This document shows, piece after piece, positions 63,509-64,000 of a stretch of 64,000 nucleotides of DNA. Source of the DNA: Polaribacter filamentus (GTDB lineage Bacteria; Bacteroidota; Bacteroidia; Flavobacteriales; Flavobacteriaceae); contig NZ_MQUA01000013.1 of the NCBI RefSeq assembly GCF_002943715.1, positions 365,001 to 429,000 of the forward strand. Reading direction: 5' to 3'. The position numbers were made by a program, and so were the translations under genes. Each line of letters opens with the position of its first letter. Position 1 is the stretch's first letter. The notes beneath the pieces are model-generated. The model was not told the DNA's origin. It searched no databases and saw only the letters and a program-made list of their open reading frames with translations.

Positions 63509-64000
63509 ATGAAGTACGCAGAAAATATATTAGAAACTATTGGGAACACACCTTTAGTAAAATTGAATGTTTTAACAAAAGAATTGCCTTGTTTGGTGCT
63601 TTCTAAATACGAAACTTTTAACCCAGGAAACTCGGTAAAAGATAGAATGGCAGTGCAAATGATACACGATGCAGAAGCAGATGGACGCTTAAAACCTGGT
63701 GGAACAATTATTGAAGGAACTTCTGGAAATACAGGAATGGGCTTGGCTTTAGCGGCAATTGTAAAAGGCTACAAATGTATTTTTGTAATGGCCGACAAAC
63801 AATCTAAAGAAAAGATAGATATTTTAAGAGCAGTTGGTGCAGAAGTAGTGGTTTGCCCTACAAACGTTGAACCCAGCGACCCACGTTCTTATTATTCGGT
63901 TTCTAGAAGATTGGGAGAGGAAACTCCGAATTCTTGGTACGTAAATCAATATGACAATCCTAGTAATTGTAAAGCACATTTTTTAAGTACAGGTCCAGAA
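63509..64000 (+). CDS. PLP-dependent cysteine synthase / cystathionine beta-synthase, 3' end outside window
   Basis: The reading frame from ATG 63509 stays open to the window end (164 codons). N-terminal fold type II PLP enzyme: ENILETIGNTPLVKLN, the PLP-lysine motif FNPGNSVKDRM, the phosphate-binding TSGNTGMGLA, and KGYKCIFVMADKQSKEK. The GYKCIFVM...SKEK pattern is closer to cystathionine beta-synthase than to classic CysK, but the distinguishing C-terminal part is missing. Role in cysteine or transsulfuration metabolism. Confidence 0.9.
   Translation, partial: MKYAENILETIGNTPLVKLNVLTKELPCLVLSKYETFNPGNSVKDRMAVQMIHDAEADGRLKPGGTIIEGTSGNTGMGLALAAIVKGYKCIFVMADKQSKEKIDILRAVGAEVVVCPTNVEPSDPRSYYSVSRRLGEETPNSWYVNQYDNPSNCKAHFLSTGPE

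Overview
The window looks like chromosomal DNA of a marine member of the Bacteroidetes, family Flavobacteriaceae (Polaribacter-like). The evidence is the low G+C, TAnnTTTG promoter boxes instead of E. coli-type -10 boxes, almost no Shine-Dalgarno sequences, SusC/SusD and ECF sigma/FecR gene sets, many sulfatases, BshC and an SbtA-type bicarbonate transporter. The genus is an inference.

Left flank (1-14.8 kb), core genes: a partial cytidylate kinase, queE, rpsA, a secreted M14 peptidase, a methyltransferase-bshC-rlmF run, two envelope proteins, lpdA and argS. Right flank (57.2-64 kb), also core: a YkgJ-type cysteine-cluster protein, a NamZ-like muramidase, a LolC/E-like permease, a LysR regulator divergent from an sbtA operon with two small genes, and the start of a PLP-dependent cysteine/cystathionine synthase cut by the window end.

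Between them lies about 41 kb of accessory DNA. Its edges carry two halves of what looks like a single AAA/DUF4143 ATPase gene: the C-terminal half at 14.8-15.6 kb and the N-terminal half at 56.8-57.1 kb, both on the minus strand. The accessory DNA has two parts.

(1) A polysaccharide utilisation locus (17.3-42.9 kb): ECF sigma factor, frameshifted FecR, SusC with an STN domain, SusD, five sulfatases (one split by a frameshift), a GH92 protein, a GH28 protein, an SGNH hydrolase fused to a LamG-like domain, a FucP-type sugar symporter and, unusually, a complete tripartite tricarboxylate transporter (TctC-TctB-TctA) with an RraA-like protein. The inferred role is capture, desulfation and hydrolysis of a sulfated glycan, with import of a neutral sugar through FucP and of a small acid through Tct.

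(2) An integron-like gene-cassette array (43.5-56.1 kb). A tyrosine recombinase lacking the insertion typical of IntI sits beside an attI-like site. It is followed by minus-strand cassettes: OLD-family nuclease; putative PD-(D/E)XK protein; S41 peptidase; DUF3024 plus UPF0158. Each cassette starts with GTTnnnn and ends with its exact inverse complement, and between them are about 130-bp foldable attC-like sites with covarying stems and single bulged bases. Other elements have attacked the array: two near-identical group II introns sit at the same point of two attC cores, an IS110 element with a candidate bridge RNA sits in a third, and an IS982 element with a perfect 7-bp target duplication interrupts the recombinase. 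A 3' half of tRNA-Met(CAU) marks the left end. This array is the strongest candidate for an under-described system in the window.
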